Source: Neorhizobium sp. UBA3556 (GTDB lineage Bacteria > Pseudomonadota > Alphaproteobacteria > Rhizobiales > Rhizobiaceae). From it: 64,000 nt of DNA. Numbering within the stretch: the stretch's first letter is position 1; the number at the start of each line of letters is the position of its first letter. The DNA lies in NCBI GenBank assembly GCA_002376235.1, contig DFNX01000004.1, positions 132,866-196,865 of the forward strand. Reading direction: 5' to 3'. A program made the position numbers and the translations under genes. The notes under the pieces were generated by a model. The model did no database searches. It was not told the DNA's origin and saw only the letters and a program-made list of their open reading frames with translations. This document shows positions 37,745 through 46,699 of this stretch, piece after piece.

Positions 37745-38693
37745 CGATCGCCAGGACGCCGAAAAGTCCGATCAGGAGCATGTCTGCAATGCGGGCGATT
37801 TTCAGCGCGTCATAGATGTCTTCATAGACCAGTTCGCTCCTGCCGCCTTCGCCCATATAGCTTGCCTCGATCATCTGGCCGCCATAACTGCGCGGGCCGG
37901 CAAGCGCGATGCCCAGCGCACCCGCCATCGCCGCTTCCGGCCAGCCGGCATTCGGCGAACGATGGTTTTTGGCATCGCGGCGGATCGCCTTGATGGCATT
38001 GCCGGGCGAAGCGTCGCGAATGAGAAATGCAGCACCGACGAAAAGCGCGGCCGTCAACCGCGAGGCGGGCAGGTTGATCACGTCGTCGAAGCGTGCCGAC
38101 GCCCAGCCGAAGGCCTCGTGGCGGGCAGAGCGATGGCCGATCATGCTGTCGGCGGTATTGGCCGCCTTGTAAGCAGCGCCGGCTGGCAGCCCACCAACAC
38201 CCATCCAGAAGGCCGGGGCCACTACGCCATCGGAAAAATTCTCGGCCAGACTTTCGATCGCCGCGCGGCAGACGGCAGCCTCATCCAGCTGCTCCACATC
38301 ACGCCCGACAATTCTGGATACCGCGGCGCGTCCCGCCGGCAGGCCATGGTGTTTGAGCGAGGAGGCGACGTCGCGCACATGCCGCTCGAGACTTTTCTGG
38401 GCCGGAAGGCTGGCGGCAACGAGGATGAGCAGGATGGGGCCGAGAGGGATGGCAAGCAGCACATCCTGCAGCACGGCAGAGACCAGAATGACGACCGCCA
38501 TCAGAACAACGAGTGCCTTTATGCCCATGCGCTTGCGCGTGGCAAAGTCATCGGTCTCGCGGTTCCATCGGCCATCGAGTTGCGATATCAGCCGGCCAAT
38601 CCAGGTCACTGGATGGCCTATCAGCTTGAACAGCCAGTCGGGATAGCCGGTGAAGCGCTCCACGATCAGCGCGAAAAATGCGAGAAGGAACAT
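37728..38693 (-). CDS. cobD: Adenosylcobinamide-phosphate synthase (CobD/CbiB)
   Basis: 321 residues, polytopic membrane protein: MFLLAFFALIVERFTGYPDW at the N-terminus, then GHPVTWIGRLISQLDGRWN; central SLAENFSDGVVAPAFWMG and PNAGWPEAAMAGALGIALAG are CbiB hallmarks. It attaches aminopropanol phosphate to cobyric acid. The ATG at 38693 begins the first membrane helix. It is divergent from cobC with only 16 bases between the starts. Confidence 0.93.
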   Translation of the reverse strand: MFLLAFFALIVERFTGYPDWLFKLIGHPVTWIGRLISQLDGRWNRETDDFATRKRMGIKALVVLMAVVILVSAVLQDVLLAIPLGPILLILVAASLPAQKSLERHVRDVASSLKHHGLPAGRAAVSRIVGRDVEQLDEAAVCRAAIESLAENFSDGVVAPAFWMGVGGLPAGAAYKAANTADSMIGHRSARHEAFGWASARFDDVINLPASRLTAALFVGAAFLIRDASPGNAIKAIRRDAKNHRSPNAGWPEAAMAGALGIALAGPRSYGGQMIEASYMGEGGRSELVYEDIYDALKIARIADMLLIGLFGVLAIVIWQV

Positions 38694-38709
38694 TGCTGTG
38701 GCAAACCCA

Positions 38710-39726
38710 ATGGATAAAGATGTCGATGGCGATCCGATCCAGCATGGCGGCAATCTCGCCAGGGCGCGCGCGCTGTTTCCTCAAGCGTCCGAGCCATGGA
38801 TCGATCTTTCGACTGGTATCAACCCGTATTCCTATCCGCATTCGCCGATCCCCGGCAATATTTTTGCACGCCTGCCGGAACCGGCATCCCTCGATGAGTT
38901 GAAGCTGATTGCGGCCGAGGTCTATCATGCTCCGTCACCGGCCCATGTGGCAGCCGGCCCCGGCACGCAGATCCTTTTGCCGATCGTTGCCTCGTTGATC
39001 GACGGACGAAAGGCTGCGATCCTGTCGCCCACCTATGCGGAACATGCCCGCGCGGCAAAACTGGCCGGGTTCGACGTTACCGAAACCGATGATATCGATC
39101 AGCTCGGAAGGGCCGATCTCGCGGTCATCGTCAATCCCAACAATCCCACCGGCCGTATTGTCGCGCGAGACAAACTGCTTTCGCTTGCCGCGATCATGCG
39201 TGAAAAAGGCGGTCTTCTGATCGTCGATGAAGCGTTCGGTGACGTTTCCGATGCCGAAAGCGTTGCCGATATGGTCGATATGGGCGGTCTTCTCGTCCTG
39301 CGCTCATTCGGCAAGTTTTATGGCATGGCAGGCTTGAGGCTCGGCTTTGCGATCTCCCGCCCGCAGATCGTCCGCACGGTCGAGACCCGGCTTGGCCCCT
39401 GGGCTGTGTCCGGTCCGGCGCTGTTCGTGGCGGCCGAGGCGTTAGCCGATCATGCATGGCAGGCCGATATGCGGCGGAAGCTGATGAATGATGCCGCGCG
39501 CCTTCATGCCTTGTTGCGCCATGCCGGCGTCACGGTTTTCGGAGGCACATCGCTGTTCTGCCTCGTTCGTGATCCGCACGCCCAAGCCCTTTACCTGCAT
39601 CTTGGCGGTCACGGTATCATCACCCGCCGTTTCGACGAACGTCCGGACGACCTCAGGATCGGGCTGCCGAGCAATGACGATTGGGAACGTCTGGAAAACG
39701 CGCTGGCGTCTTTCGTGAAAAACTAG
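38710..39726 (+). CDS. cobC: L-threonine-O-3-phosphate decarboxylase (CobC, aminotransferase fold)
   Basis: 338 residues, fold-type I PLP enzyme: IDLSTGINPYSYPHSPIP near the N-terminus, IVNPNNPTGRIVARDKLL, LLIVDEAFGDVS and the PLP lysine in LRSFGKFYGMAGLRLGFA. It supplies (R)-1-amino-2-propanol phosphate, the co-substrate of the CobD protein encoded divergently. The start is uncertain: ATG 38710 has no good ribosome-binding site, and an in-frame GTG at 38650 would overlap cobD; the former fits conservation (HGGNLARARALFP) better. Confidence 0.9.
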   Translation: MDKDVDGDPIQHGGNLARARALFPQASEPWIDLSTGINPYSYPHSPIPGNIFARLPEPASLDELKLIAAEVYHAPSPAHVAAGPGTQILLPIVASLIDGRKAAILSPTYAEHARAAKLAGFDVTETDDIDQLGRADLAVIVNPNNPTGRIVARDKLLSLAAIMREKGGLLIVDEAFGDVSDAESVADMVDMGGLLVLRSFGKFYGMAGLRLGFAISRPQIVRTVETRLGPWAVSGPALFVAAEALADHAWQADMRRKLMNDAARLHALLRHAGVTVFGGTSLFCLVRDPHAQALYLHLGGHGIITRRFDERPDDLRIGLPSNDDWERLENALASFVKN

Positions 39727-39731
39727 CCAGG

Positions 39732-40571
39732 CTAGGCAGGCCAGATCTGCCGTTCACGGTTGAAGGCCCGGCGAATGAAATTGGCCGGCTCCATCCAGGT
39801 ACCATTGGGATCCGGAAATGCCGGCTTGGCGCCCGAGGGTGGCAGGTATTCGCCATGCTCGTAGTCAAGCTTCCCGTCGATCTGCCAGGGCTGGACGGTA
39901 TTGCCGATTGCCCTTGGTGGCCCACGGAAACCGAGCGCGCCCGAGAGCGGATTGCTGGTCGGGTCCAGAACATGACCAAAGAAATTGCCGAACGGAAAAG
40001 CCAGGCGAAGCACCAGGTCCTTTTCGGAGGCCAACACATAGATGTGCCCGGTTTTCCCGAACGCATCGGTATATTCCTTTTCGAGACAGGTCCGTTCTAT
40101 GGCTGCTGCCATCAGGCAGGCCGATCGTGTTTCGCGATCCAGTCGCCGGATCGTCTCCAGAACCACCCGCGCACCCAGGCTGTGACTGGCGAAAGAAAAA
40201 CTTGCCGCCTGCGTTAATTCGCGGTTGCAGAACGCGGCCAGCTTTTGCCCCGTCAGGTTCGCCGTCGGCTTCTCCACCGGGTAGCTGATGAAGCCGGCAT
40301 GGGAATCGCCGGGCCATAATATACCGACGAAAACCGCGGAGGCGGGCAGGTTCAGAAGTGTCTCGAGCCGGGAAATTGCATGTACACCGTCGCTCTGCTT
40401 GTTGTTGTAACCGTGAATGACAAACAGAATATCGCGATTGGCCGTCAACTGGCTGAATGTCTCCCGTCTCACCGGAGACAGGACAAAGTTGCCATCGCTC
40501 TTCTGCATGGCCGGCGTCGCTGCGATGGCACCGCCAATCGGGGAAACCCGGAAATTGAGAAACAGCGTCAT
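39732..40571 (-). CDS. Alpha/beta hydrolase (DUF900-like), unknown substrate
   Basis: 279 residues. ILFVIHGYNNKQSDGVHAIS is the oxyanion-hole strand and FASHSLGARVVLETIR the nucleophile elbow of DUF900-type serine hydrolases; the GILWPGDSHAGF segment between is also typical. No signal peptide is seen. It lies 8 bases downstream of an unknown two-helix protein gene on the same strand, so the two are probably co-transcribed and may act together. Ends 5 bases from the end of the convergent cobC. Confidence 0.75.
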   Translation of the reverse strand: MTLFLNFRVSPIGGAIAATPAMQKSDGNFVLSPVRRETFSQLTANRDILFVIHGYNNKQSDGVHAISRLETLLNLPASAVFVGILWPGDSHAGFISYPVEKPTANLTGQKLAAFCNRELTQAASFSFASHSLGARVVLETIRRLDRETRSACLMAAAIERTCLEKEYTDAFGKTGHIYVLASEKDLVLRLAFPFGNFFGHVLDPTSNPLSGALGFRGPPRAIGNTVQPWQIDGKLDYEHGEYLPPSGAKPAFPDPNGTWMEPANFIRRAFNRERQIWPA

Positions 40572-40579
40572 GATACGCC

Positions 40580-41269
40580 TTATCGCCTCACGGCCTTGAA
40601 GGCTCCTGCGGCCGTGGAAATTGCCGAGGATAGATCCTTGGCAATCGGCGCGACCGGAACTGCGACGAGACCGATCAGGAAGGCCAGAGCAAAATGGGAC
40701 GGCCCGAAATCAGTCGTGACGACCGCGGCCCCCAGTTCAGCCAGAATGATTGCAATTGCTGCAGCGGCGACCCGCGATGTATTGCGAAATTTCTGCTCGG
40801 CGCGCTCAAAGCCGGCATCCAGCCGTGCATCGATAATTGCATCGAAGCGGGCCAGAACGGCCAGCTCTGTCTCGCTTGGCGTCTCACCACTTTCCATCTT
40901 CCTGGCAATTTCAACGAGAAGAGGGCTGTCGCTTGGAAGCACATAGCCGGAAATCGTTGCGGCAGTCCGGGCGTTGAAGCCGAGCCTTATCATATTTCTC
41001 GCGGCCGCCTTCTGCTCGGTTTTACCCATTCCGTTCAACCAATTCGCTTTCACAACGGAATAGGGCTGTTCGGCATCGATCGTCTTAAGCGCGGATTCGA
41101 ACGGCTGAAGCGCCGAGCTGATGAAATGATAGCCGACATTGGAGATGCCGCCGTTGAAAGGCTTGGTTGCATCCACAAGCCCGAAGGATGCCGTTCCCAG
41201 AGCGGCGACCGCCGACAGGGCGGTACCGAATTGACCGAGGTCGATGCTCCCGATTTCTGCAATGGCCAT
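40580..41269 (-). CDS. Unknown protein with two C-terminal membrane helices
   Basis: 229 residues, not recognised. The N-terminal third is glycine/alanine-rich (LGQFGTALSAVAALGTASFG, then NGGISNVGYHFISSALQPFE), the middle is helical and charged (SGETPSETELAVLARFDAII), and the last 60 residues hold two hydrophobic stretches (VAAAAIAIILAELGAAVV and FALAFLIGLVAVPVAPIA) forming a probable membrane hairpin. A ribosome-binding site (GAGGG) precedes the ATG. Its partnership with the downstream hydrolase is the only functional clue. Confidence 0.7.
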   Translation of the reverse strand: MAIAEIGSIDLGQFGTALSAVAALGTASFGLVDATKPFNGGISNVGYHFISSALQPFESALKTIDAEQPYSVVKANWLNGMGKTEQKAAARNMIRLGFNARTAATISGYVLPSDSPLLVEIARKMESGETPSETELAVLARFDAIIDARLDAGFERAEQKFRNTSRVAAAAIAIILAELGAAVVTTDFGPSHFALAFLIGLVAVPVAPIAKDLSSAISTAAGAFKAVRR

Positions 41270-41386
41270 AAGATCCCTCGCTGATTGCCGCGACGCATCG
41301 TGACGGCGTCTCCGGCGATATTTTCCAGTGAGAGGAGAGTGAAGTATTTTTCACTTGGTTGCAATATTGATGAGCGCAACCTTTGG

Positions 41387-42379
41387 TTATTTGGGTGTGT
41401 CCCGCCAGGCACCCTGCGCATTCAGCACAGGCAGGGCGGTCGCCTCATAGACCCCGCGTGCCACGGCGCGTGCCGCCACGAGGGTGGCCAAGTGGCAGAG
41501 TTCGGCAAAGTCGGAAAGCTGGCCGAGAGGCTTCTTGCCAGTGGCGGCGGAAAAGATCGTGTCGCCGTCGCCGGGCAAATGCGCCGGCAGCACGGCGCGG
41601 GCGAGCCCGTCATGCGCCATGATCGACAGGCGATGCGCCTGCGCCTTGGTCAGTACGGCGTCGGTAGCGATCACGCCGATCGTCGTCGCGGTCAAAGTGA
41701 GACCTTTCATCCGTAGCGCGGAGTGATCTTCGGTGAAAGTCGGCGGCAGCCCACAAGCACCGAATTCGTCATTCCGCTCGAAGGGTGCAGCCCAGAAATA
41801 CGGCCCCGCGCCAACGGTGGCCGAACCCATGGCGTTGACAGCCAGCAGAGCCGCAATCCGGTGGCCGGAGGAGGTGACGGCGCTTGCCGAGCCGATCCCG
41901 CCCTTGAAATTTGCGGTTGTCGCCCCCGTTCCGGCGCCCACCGTGCCAAGCGCAAATGCGCCTTTGCCTGCCGCCTGAAAGGCATCATAGCCCATCTCTC
42001 GATAAGGCGAATGCAGGCCCCAGTCCTTTTCGCCGCCGTTCAACAGATCCATCAGGATCGCTTGCGGCACGATCGGCACTCTTGTCGTGCCGACTTCCAG
42101 ACCACGCCCGATCTGGCGCAATCCCGCCTGCACGCCGCCGGCAGCATCCAGCCCGAATGCCGAGCCACCCGACAGTACGAAGGCATCGACGGCCTGGACC
42201 GTCATCGACGGATCGAGGAGAGCTGTATCGCGCCCGCCCGGCGCGCCGCCCAGAACCGAGCCGGAGGCAATTGCCGGCTGGTCGAAAATGATGGCCGTGA
42301 CGCCCGAGCCGAGCACGAGATCGGTGGCATGGCCAACGGCCACGCCTTCTATATCGGTCAGAAGGTTCAAAAGCGTCAC
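41387..42379 (-). CDS. P1 (DmpA/S58) family peptidase
   Basis: 330 residues from a GTG at 42379 that lies 10 bases after the dehydrogenase stop. Family features are LLTDIEGVAVGHATD at the N-terminus, the glycine-rich GSVLGGAPGGRDTALLDP, FVLSGGSAFGLDAAGGVQ, and GTVGAGTGATTANFKGGIGS, as in DmpA-type L-aminopeptidase D-amidase/esterases, which self-cleave into two chains. An in-frame extension to 42439 overlaps the upstream gene and was not used. Gene order suggests co-expression with the upstream dehydrogenase, though a metabolic link is unclear. Confidence 0.85.
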   Translation of the reverse strand: MTLLNLLTDIEGVAVGHATDLVLGSGVTAIIFDQPAIASGSVLGGAPGGRDTALLDPSMTVQAVDAFVLSGGSAFGLDAAGGVQAGLRQIGRGLEVGTTRVPIVPQAILMDLLNGGEKDWGLHSPYREMGYDAFQAAGKGAFALGTVGAGTGATTANFKGGIGSASAVTSSGHRIAALLAVNAMGSATVGAGPYFWAAPFERNDEFGACGLPPTFTEDHSALRMKGLTLTATTIGVIATDAVLTKAQAHRLSIMAHDGLARAVLPAHLPGDGDTIFSAATGKKPLGQLSDFAELCHLATLVAARAVARGVYEATALPVLNAQGAWRDTPK

Positions 42380-42389
42380 GGTATTCTCG

Positions 42390-43931
42390 TTACTCGATGT
42401 CGAACTTGACGCCCTGTGCCAGCGGCAGGGTGCGTCCATAGTTCAGCGTGTTGGTGGCGCGGCGCATATAGGCCCTCCAGGCGTCCGAGCCGGATTCACG
42501 ACCGCCGCCGGTCTCTTTTTCGCCGCCGAATGCGCCGCCGATCTCGGCACCGGAGGGGCCGATATTGACATTGGCAATGCCGCAATCCGAGCCACGCGCA
42601 GAGACGAAAGTTTCCGCCTCACGCATGTCGTTGGTGAAGATCGACGACGACAGGCCCTGCGGCACGTCGTTATGCAGCGCCAGCGCTTCATCGAAGGTCG
42701 AATATTTCATCACGTAAAGGATCGGTGCGAAGGTCTCTTCCTTCACCGTGTCCGTCTGGCTCGGCATCTCGACGATTGCCGGGCGAACGTAATAGGCATC
42801 AGCCGCTTCCGCATCCAGCACGCGTTCGCCACCGACCACCTCGCCGCCGGCAGCCTTCGCTGCCTGAAGCGCTGCCTGCATCTTGTCGAAGGCAGCCTTG
42901 TCGATCAGCGGGCCGACGAGATTGCCATCGGTGAGCGGCGAGCCGATGGTCACCGACTGATAGGCCTTTGCAAGGCGGGGAACGAGCGCGTCATAAACGC
43001 TGTCATGGACGAAGAGGCGGCGCAGCGTCGTGCAGCGCTGGCCGGCCGTGCCCATGGCGGCGAAGGCGACACCGCGCAGCGTCAGGTCGAGATCGGCCGT
43101 CGGGGTAACGATTGCGGCATTGTTGCCGCCGAGTTCGAGGATCGAGCGGGCGAAACGCTGCGCGAGCTTCGGCCCGACTTCGCGGCCCATGCGGGTCGAG
43201 CCGGTAGCGGAAACCAGCGGCACTTTTTCATGGTCGACCAGCGCTTCACCGATCTCGCGGCCGCCGATCAGCAGAGTCGAGAGATTTTTCGGGGCAGTGC
43301 CGCCATCGGCGATGTAGCGGGCCAACGCCTTGTCGAAGATCGCCTGGGTGGCAAGCGCCGTCAGAGGCGTCTTTTCCGATGGCTTCCAGACGGTGGAGTT
43401 GCCACAGACGATGGCGAGCGCCGAGTTCCACGACCAGACGGCGACCGGGAAGTTGAAGGCCGAAATAATGCCGATGACGCCCAGCGGATGCCAGGTTTCC
43501 ATCATCCGGTGCTCGGACCGTTCAGTGGCGATCGTCAGACCATAGAGCTGGCGGGAGAGGCCGACGGCGAAATCGCAGATGTCGATCATTTCCTGCACTT
43601 CGCCGAGACCTTCGGAGGTCACCTTGCCGACCTCGATCGAGACGAGGCGGCCGAGTGCCGCCTTGCCTGCGCGCAGCTCCTCGCCGAGCAGGCGGATCAG
43701 TTCCCCACGCTTGGGCGCCGGCACGAGACGCCATTCGAGAAAGGCGTCATGGGCTGCATCGATGGCCTTCTTCGCATCCGCTGCACTTAACTCCGGCAGC
43801 TTGCCGATCTCGGTGCCCGAAATCGGCGAGCGAACGGCAAGCGTGCCACCCTTGTATTTGTCGGAGGTTACGCCGAGATCGGCAAAGATCTTGTTCACTT
43901 CGGCGGCGAGGTCGAGTTTGGCGAGCGTCAT
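42390..43931 (-). CDS. Aldehyde dehydrogenase, ALDH7 type (probable piperideine-6-carboxylate / aminoadipate semialdehyde dehydrogenase)
   Basis: 513 residues. The NAD-binding stretch includes GVIGIISAFNFPVAVWSWNS; the catalytic base lies in ILELGGNNAAIV (Glu about 267) and the nucleophile in GTAGQRCTTLRR (Cys about 300). The LGGNNA and GQRCTTLRR wording is characteristic of ALDH7 (antiquitin/AmaB), which oxidises aminoadipate semialdehyde in lysine/pipecolate breakdown. The adjacent DAO-type oxidase supports this. The ATG at 43931 gives MTLAKLDLAAEVNKIF; sequence upstream is not conserved in kind. Confidence 0.87.
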   Translation of the reverse strand: MTLAKLDLAAEVNKIFADLGVTSDKYKGGTLAVRSPISGTEIGKLPELSAADAKKAIDAAHDAFLEWRLVPAPKRGELIRLLGEELRAGKAALGRLVSIEVGKVTSEGLGEVQEMIDICDFAVGLSRQLYGLTIATERSEHRMMETWHPLGVIGIISAFNFPVAVWSWNSALAIVCGNSTVWKPSEKTPLTALATQAIFDKALARYIADGGTAPKNLSTLLIGGREIGEALVDHEKVPLVSATGSTRMGREVGPKLAQRFARSILELGGNNAAIVTPTADLDLTLRGVAFAAMGTAGQRCTTLRRLFVHDSVYDALVPRLAKAYQSVTIGSPLTDGNLVGPLIDKAAFDKMQAALQAAKAAGGEVVGGERVLDAEAADAYYVRPAIVEMPSQTDTVKEETFAPILYVMKYSTFDEALALHNDVPQGLSSSIFTNDMREAETFVSARGSDCGIANVNIGPSGAEIGGAFGGEKETGGGRESGSDAWRAYMRRATNTLNYGRTLPLAQGVKFDIE

Positions 43932-44010
43932 ATCGGTCTCCGGATCTCTTCTTGGAGGGCAATCTACAAGTCGGCGGCGTTTTCGCAACATCCGTCGATG
44001 CGGGGATGTT

Positions 44011-45294
44011 TCAAAACCGTTCAGTGGCAAAATGCGCGATCTGTGCGCCTGCTTCGTAATAGGCTTCCTTTATCGGGCGGAAGCTTGCTTCCTTCACTTC
44101 TGTCAGGGGTAGCGGCAGGTCTGCTTCGGCGATATCGCCCAGAATGTAGTTGGCTAGAACTTTGCCGAATGTCGAACCCGGCGAAATGCCGCGGCCATTG
44201 TAACCGGAAAAACCAATGACATTGGTGCCGAAACGGTGGAAACGGGGCAGCGCATTGTCGGTCATGCCGATCTTGCCGTACCATTCGGCCTCGAATTCGA
44301 CGTCTCCCAATTGCGGGAACAGCCGCTTCAGCGAACGGCGCGCCCAGGCCTTGTGAACCGCGATACCGGTGCCGCGCAATGCGCCCACCGAACCGAACAC
44401 GAGCCTTCCGGCCTGATCCATGCGAAACGAAGACAGCACTTCCTTCGTATCCCAGCATCCCTCGCAATTGGGCAGGATCGAGCGCCGCAGATTGGCGGAA
44501 AGCGGCCTGGTCGCAAGGTTGAAATAGGGGAGGTGAACCTGTTCGCGCCGCACTTGCGCCCACGGCCCCGTCGAATAGGCATCCGTCGCAACGATCACCC
44601 AATCGGCGGAAACCTGGCCCTCAGCCGTGCTGACGATGCGTTTGCCGCCCGCCTCGCCGGTCGATATAACGGGGCTGCCGGTATGCAGCTTTGCGCCGGC
44701 CTTGAGGGCCGCATGCGCCAGTCCGCGGGCATAGCCGAGCGGCTGCAGCGTGCCGGCGCGCATGTCGAGCAGCGATCCGATATAGGCCCTGGTACCGATC
44801 CGGCGCTCGGTCTCGGTGGCGTCGAGGACAGTCACCGGTGCACCGCGTTTCTGCCACTGGCTGGCGCGCTCTTCCAGCTCCTTCATGCCTTCCGCGCCGA
44901 CCGCGCAATGCAGCGTGCCGTTCGTCTCGAGTTCGCAGGCAATCTCGTGCTTCTCAATCAGTTCGCGCACCAGATAGGGGCCGTTGCCCAGAAGATCGAG
45001 CGCGCGTTCGCCGTAATGCTCACCGAGTTCCTTGGGAAAATCATCCGGCATCACCCACATGCCGGCATTGATCAGGCCGACATTTCGCCCGGCACCGCCG
45101 AAACCGATTTCTGCTGCTTCCAGAAGCACGACGTTGGTGCCGCGCTCGGCCAGATGCAGGGCTGCGGACAGGCCGGTATAACCCCCGCCGACGATCACGA
45201 CATCGGCGGTGATGTTTCCCTTGCACGGTGTCGTCACGGGTGCAGGCGGCGCGGTCCTCTCCCAGAGGCCGTGCGAGCGTGGATCGTTCAGCAT
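44011..45294 (-). CDS. FAD-dependent amine oxidase, DAO family (probable L-pipecolate oxidase, AmaA-like)
   Basis: 427 residues. ADVVIVGGGYTGLSAALHLA is the FAD dinucleotide-binding motif, followed by VVLLEAAEIGFGGAGRNVGL; the C-terminus has VIGFSGYNGRGISPGSTFGK. It belongs to the OrdL/PuuB/AmaA class, which oxidises amines or secondary amino acids to imines. Paired with an ALDH7-type dehydrogenase, it fits the two-step pipecolate to aminoadipate route; gamma-glutamylputrescine oxidase is an alternative. A LysR regulator is divergent, 98 bases away. Confidence 0.85.
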   Translation of the reverse strand: MLNDPRSHGLWERTAPPAPVTTPCKGNITADVVIVGGGYTGLSAALHLAERGTNVVLLEAAEIGFGGAGRNVGLINAGMWVMPDDFPKELGEHYGERALDLLGNGPYLVRELIEKHEIACELETNGTLHCAVGAEGMKELEERASQWQKRGAPVTVLDATETERRIGTRAYIGSLLDMRAGTLQPLGYARGLAHAALKAGAKLHTGSPVISTGEAGGKRIVSTAEGQVSADWVIVATDAYSTGPWAQVRREQVHLPYFNLATRPLSANLRRSILPNCEGCWDTKEVLSSFRMDQAGRLVFGSVGALRGTGIAVHKAWARRSLKRLFPQLGDVEFEAEWYGKIGMTDNALPRFHRFGTNVIGFSGYNGRGISPGSTFGKVLANYILGDIAEADLPLPLTEVKEASFRPIKEAYYEAGAQIAHFATERF

Positions 45295-45392
45295 GAAGAG
45301 TTCCCGATTTTTATCGTTTTCTCGACTTTACAGAGGCGATTTCGCGATGAATATCGACATAAAATCATCAGGTCATTCACTGGAGGAATGAC

Positions 45393-46316
45393 ATGCTTCC
45401 GCCCAGACGCTTCCTTCCGTCCTTCTCATTGCTCTCCGCCTTCGAGGCGGCGGCCCGTACCGGAAGCGTCACGGCTGCGGCAAACGAGCTCGGCCTCACT
45501 CAGAGCGCCGTCAGCCGGCAGATCTCGGCCTTAGAAAAACAGCTCGGCGTGGCGCTGTTCCTGCGCGAGCGGCAGACGATCCGGCTGACGCTTGCGGGTG
45601 ACGCCTATGCGCGTGAAGTCCGCGAGGCCTTGCGGCGCATCTCCAACGCTTCGCTCAATCTCAGGGCCAATCCAGCGGGCGGCACGCTCAACCTTGCCAT
45701 CCTGCCGTTTTTCGGCACGCGGTGGCTGACCCCGCGGATCGGAAAATTCCTGGATCGGCATCCCGGCATGGTGGTCAACCTGATCACCCGGCTCGAACCC
45801 TTCGATTTCCGCTTCGATACGCTCGATGCCGCGATCCATTTCGGCCAGGCGCGCTGGCCGGGGGCGGCGCTGAGTTTCCTGATGGACGAACAGACGGTGG
45901 CGGCCTGCAGCCCCGAATTCCGCAGGCGGCATGATCTGGCAGCCCCCGGAGATCTGCTGAAAGCGCCGCTTCTGCATCTGAGCACGCGGCCGGATGCCTG
46001 GGAACTTTGGCTGCACCAAAACAATGTTCCGTTCGATACGGTGCATGGCATGTTGTTCGACCAGTTCACCACCATGGTCGAGGCGGCGCGATCGGGCTTG
46101 GGCGCGGCGCTTCTGCCCCGTTTCCTGATCGAGCGGGAACTTGAGGAGGGCCAGCTTGTGCTCGCCGCCGATGCGGAACCGATGCCGACCGGCCAATATT
46201 ACCTCGCCTATCTGCCCGACCGGGCGAATTATCCGCCGCTTGCCGCTTTTCGTGACTGGATCGCCGAAGAGATCAGGTCGGATATGCTTGCGCCGGCTTC
46301 GCGCATCGGCCAATAG
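45393..46316 (+). CDS. LysR-family transcriptional regulator (GcvA-like)
   Basis: 307 residues. Winged HTH near the N-terminus (TGSVTAAANELGLTQSAVSR), then a periplasmic-binding-like effector domain. The opening LPSFSLLSAFEAAARTGS is typical of the GcvA/AmpR branch. Divergent from the oxidase-dehydrogenase pair, so it likely controls them; lysine or pipecolate would be the natural inducer. Ribosome-binding site GGAGG lies seven bases before the ATG at 45393. Confidence 0.88.
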   Translation: MLPPRRFLPSFSLLSAFEAAARTGSVTAAANELGLTQSAVSRQISALEKQLGVALFLRERQTIRLTLAGDAYAREVREALRRISNASLNLRANPAGGTLNLAILPFFGTRWLTPRIGKFLDRHPGMVVNLITRLEPFDFRFDTLDAAIHFGQARWPGAALSFLMDEQTVAACSPEFRRRHDLAAPGDLLKAPLLHLSTRPDAWELWLHQNNVPFDTVHGMLFDQFTTMVEAARSGLGAALLPRFLIERELEEGQLVLAADAEPMPTGQYYLAYLPDRANYPPLAAFRDWIAEEIRSDMLAPASRIGQ

Positions 46317-46383
46317 TCGGTCATAGATTTTTCGCGGCGCCAACAGCCGCTCCATCAGTCAGTCCATAAGGCAGGCGATCCCC

Positions 46384-46620
46384 ATGAAACCAATCTTCCT
46401 GCAGCTCCGTTGCAAGCCCGGCAAGACCTATGAGGTTGCCGACGCCATCTACAAGACGGAACTGGTATCCGAGCTTTATTCCACCAGCGGCGAATGGGAT
46501 CTGCTCTTGAAGGTCTATATCAGCGACGAGGCCGAGATCGGCCGTTTCGTCAACGAAAAGATCGCCTGCATTCCAGGCATCGAGCGGTCGCTGACAACGA
46601 TCACGTTCACGGCTTTCTGA
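46384..46620 (+). CDS. Stand-alone Lrp/AsnC ligand-binding (RAM) domain protein
   Basis: 78 residues matching only the C-terminal effector domain of Lrp/AsnC regulators: MKPIFLQLRCKPGKTYEVAD, SELYSTSGEWDLLLKVYISD and GIERSLTTITFTAF. There is no DNA-binding HTH. Such SraA-like proteins form amino-acid-binding oligomers and may modulate full-length Lrp proteins or enzymes. It follows the LysR gene by 67 bases on the same strand and sits in the putative lysine-catabolism cluster. A terminator follows. Confidence 0.87.
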   Translation: MKPIFLQLRCKPGKTYEVADAIYKTELVSELYSTSGEWDLLLKVYISDEAEIGRFVNEKIACIPGIERSLTTITFTAF

Positions 46621-46649
46621 GCCGGAACTCATCGATAGACGACCAAAAC

Positions 46650-46674
46650 AAAAGCCGCCTCGAGGGCGGCTTTT
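46650..46674. terminator. Bidirectional rho-independent terminator
   Basis: Perfect 10-bp stem AAAAGCCGCC (46650-46659) and GGCGGCTTTT (46665-46674) with a 5-base loop. It ends the Lrp-type gene on the plus strand and serves the convergent small gene at 46700 on the minus strand. Confidence 0.88.
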
Positions 46675-46699
46675 CTGCATCTGGGATCGGGACGTCACA

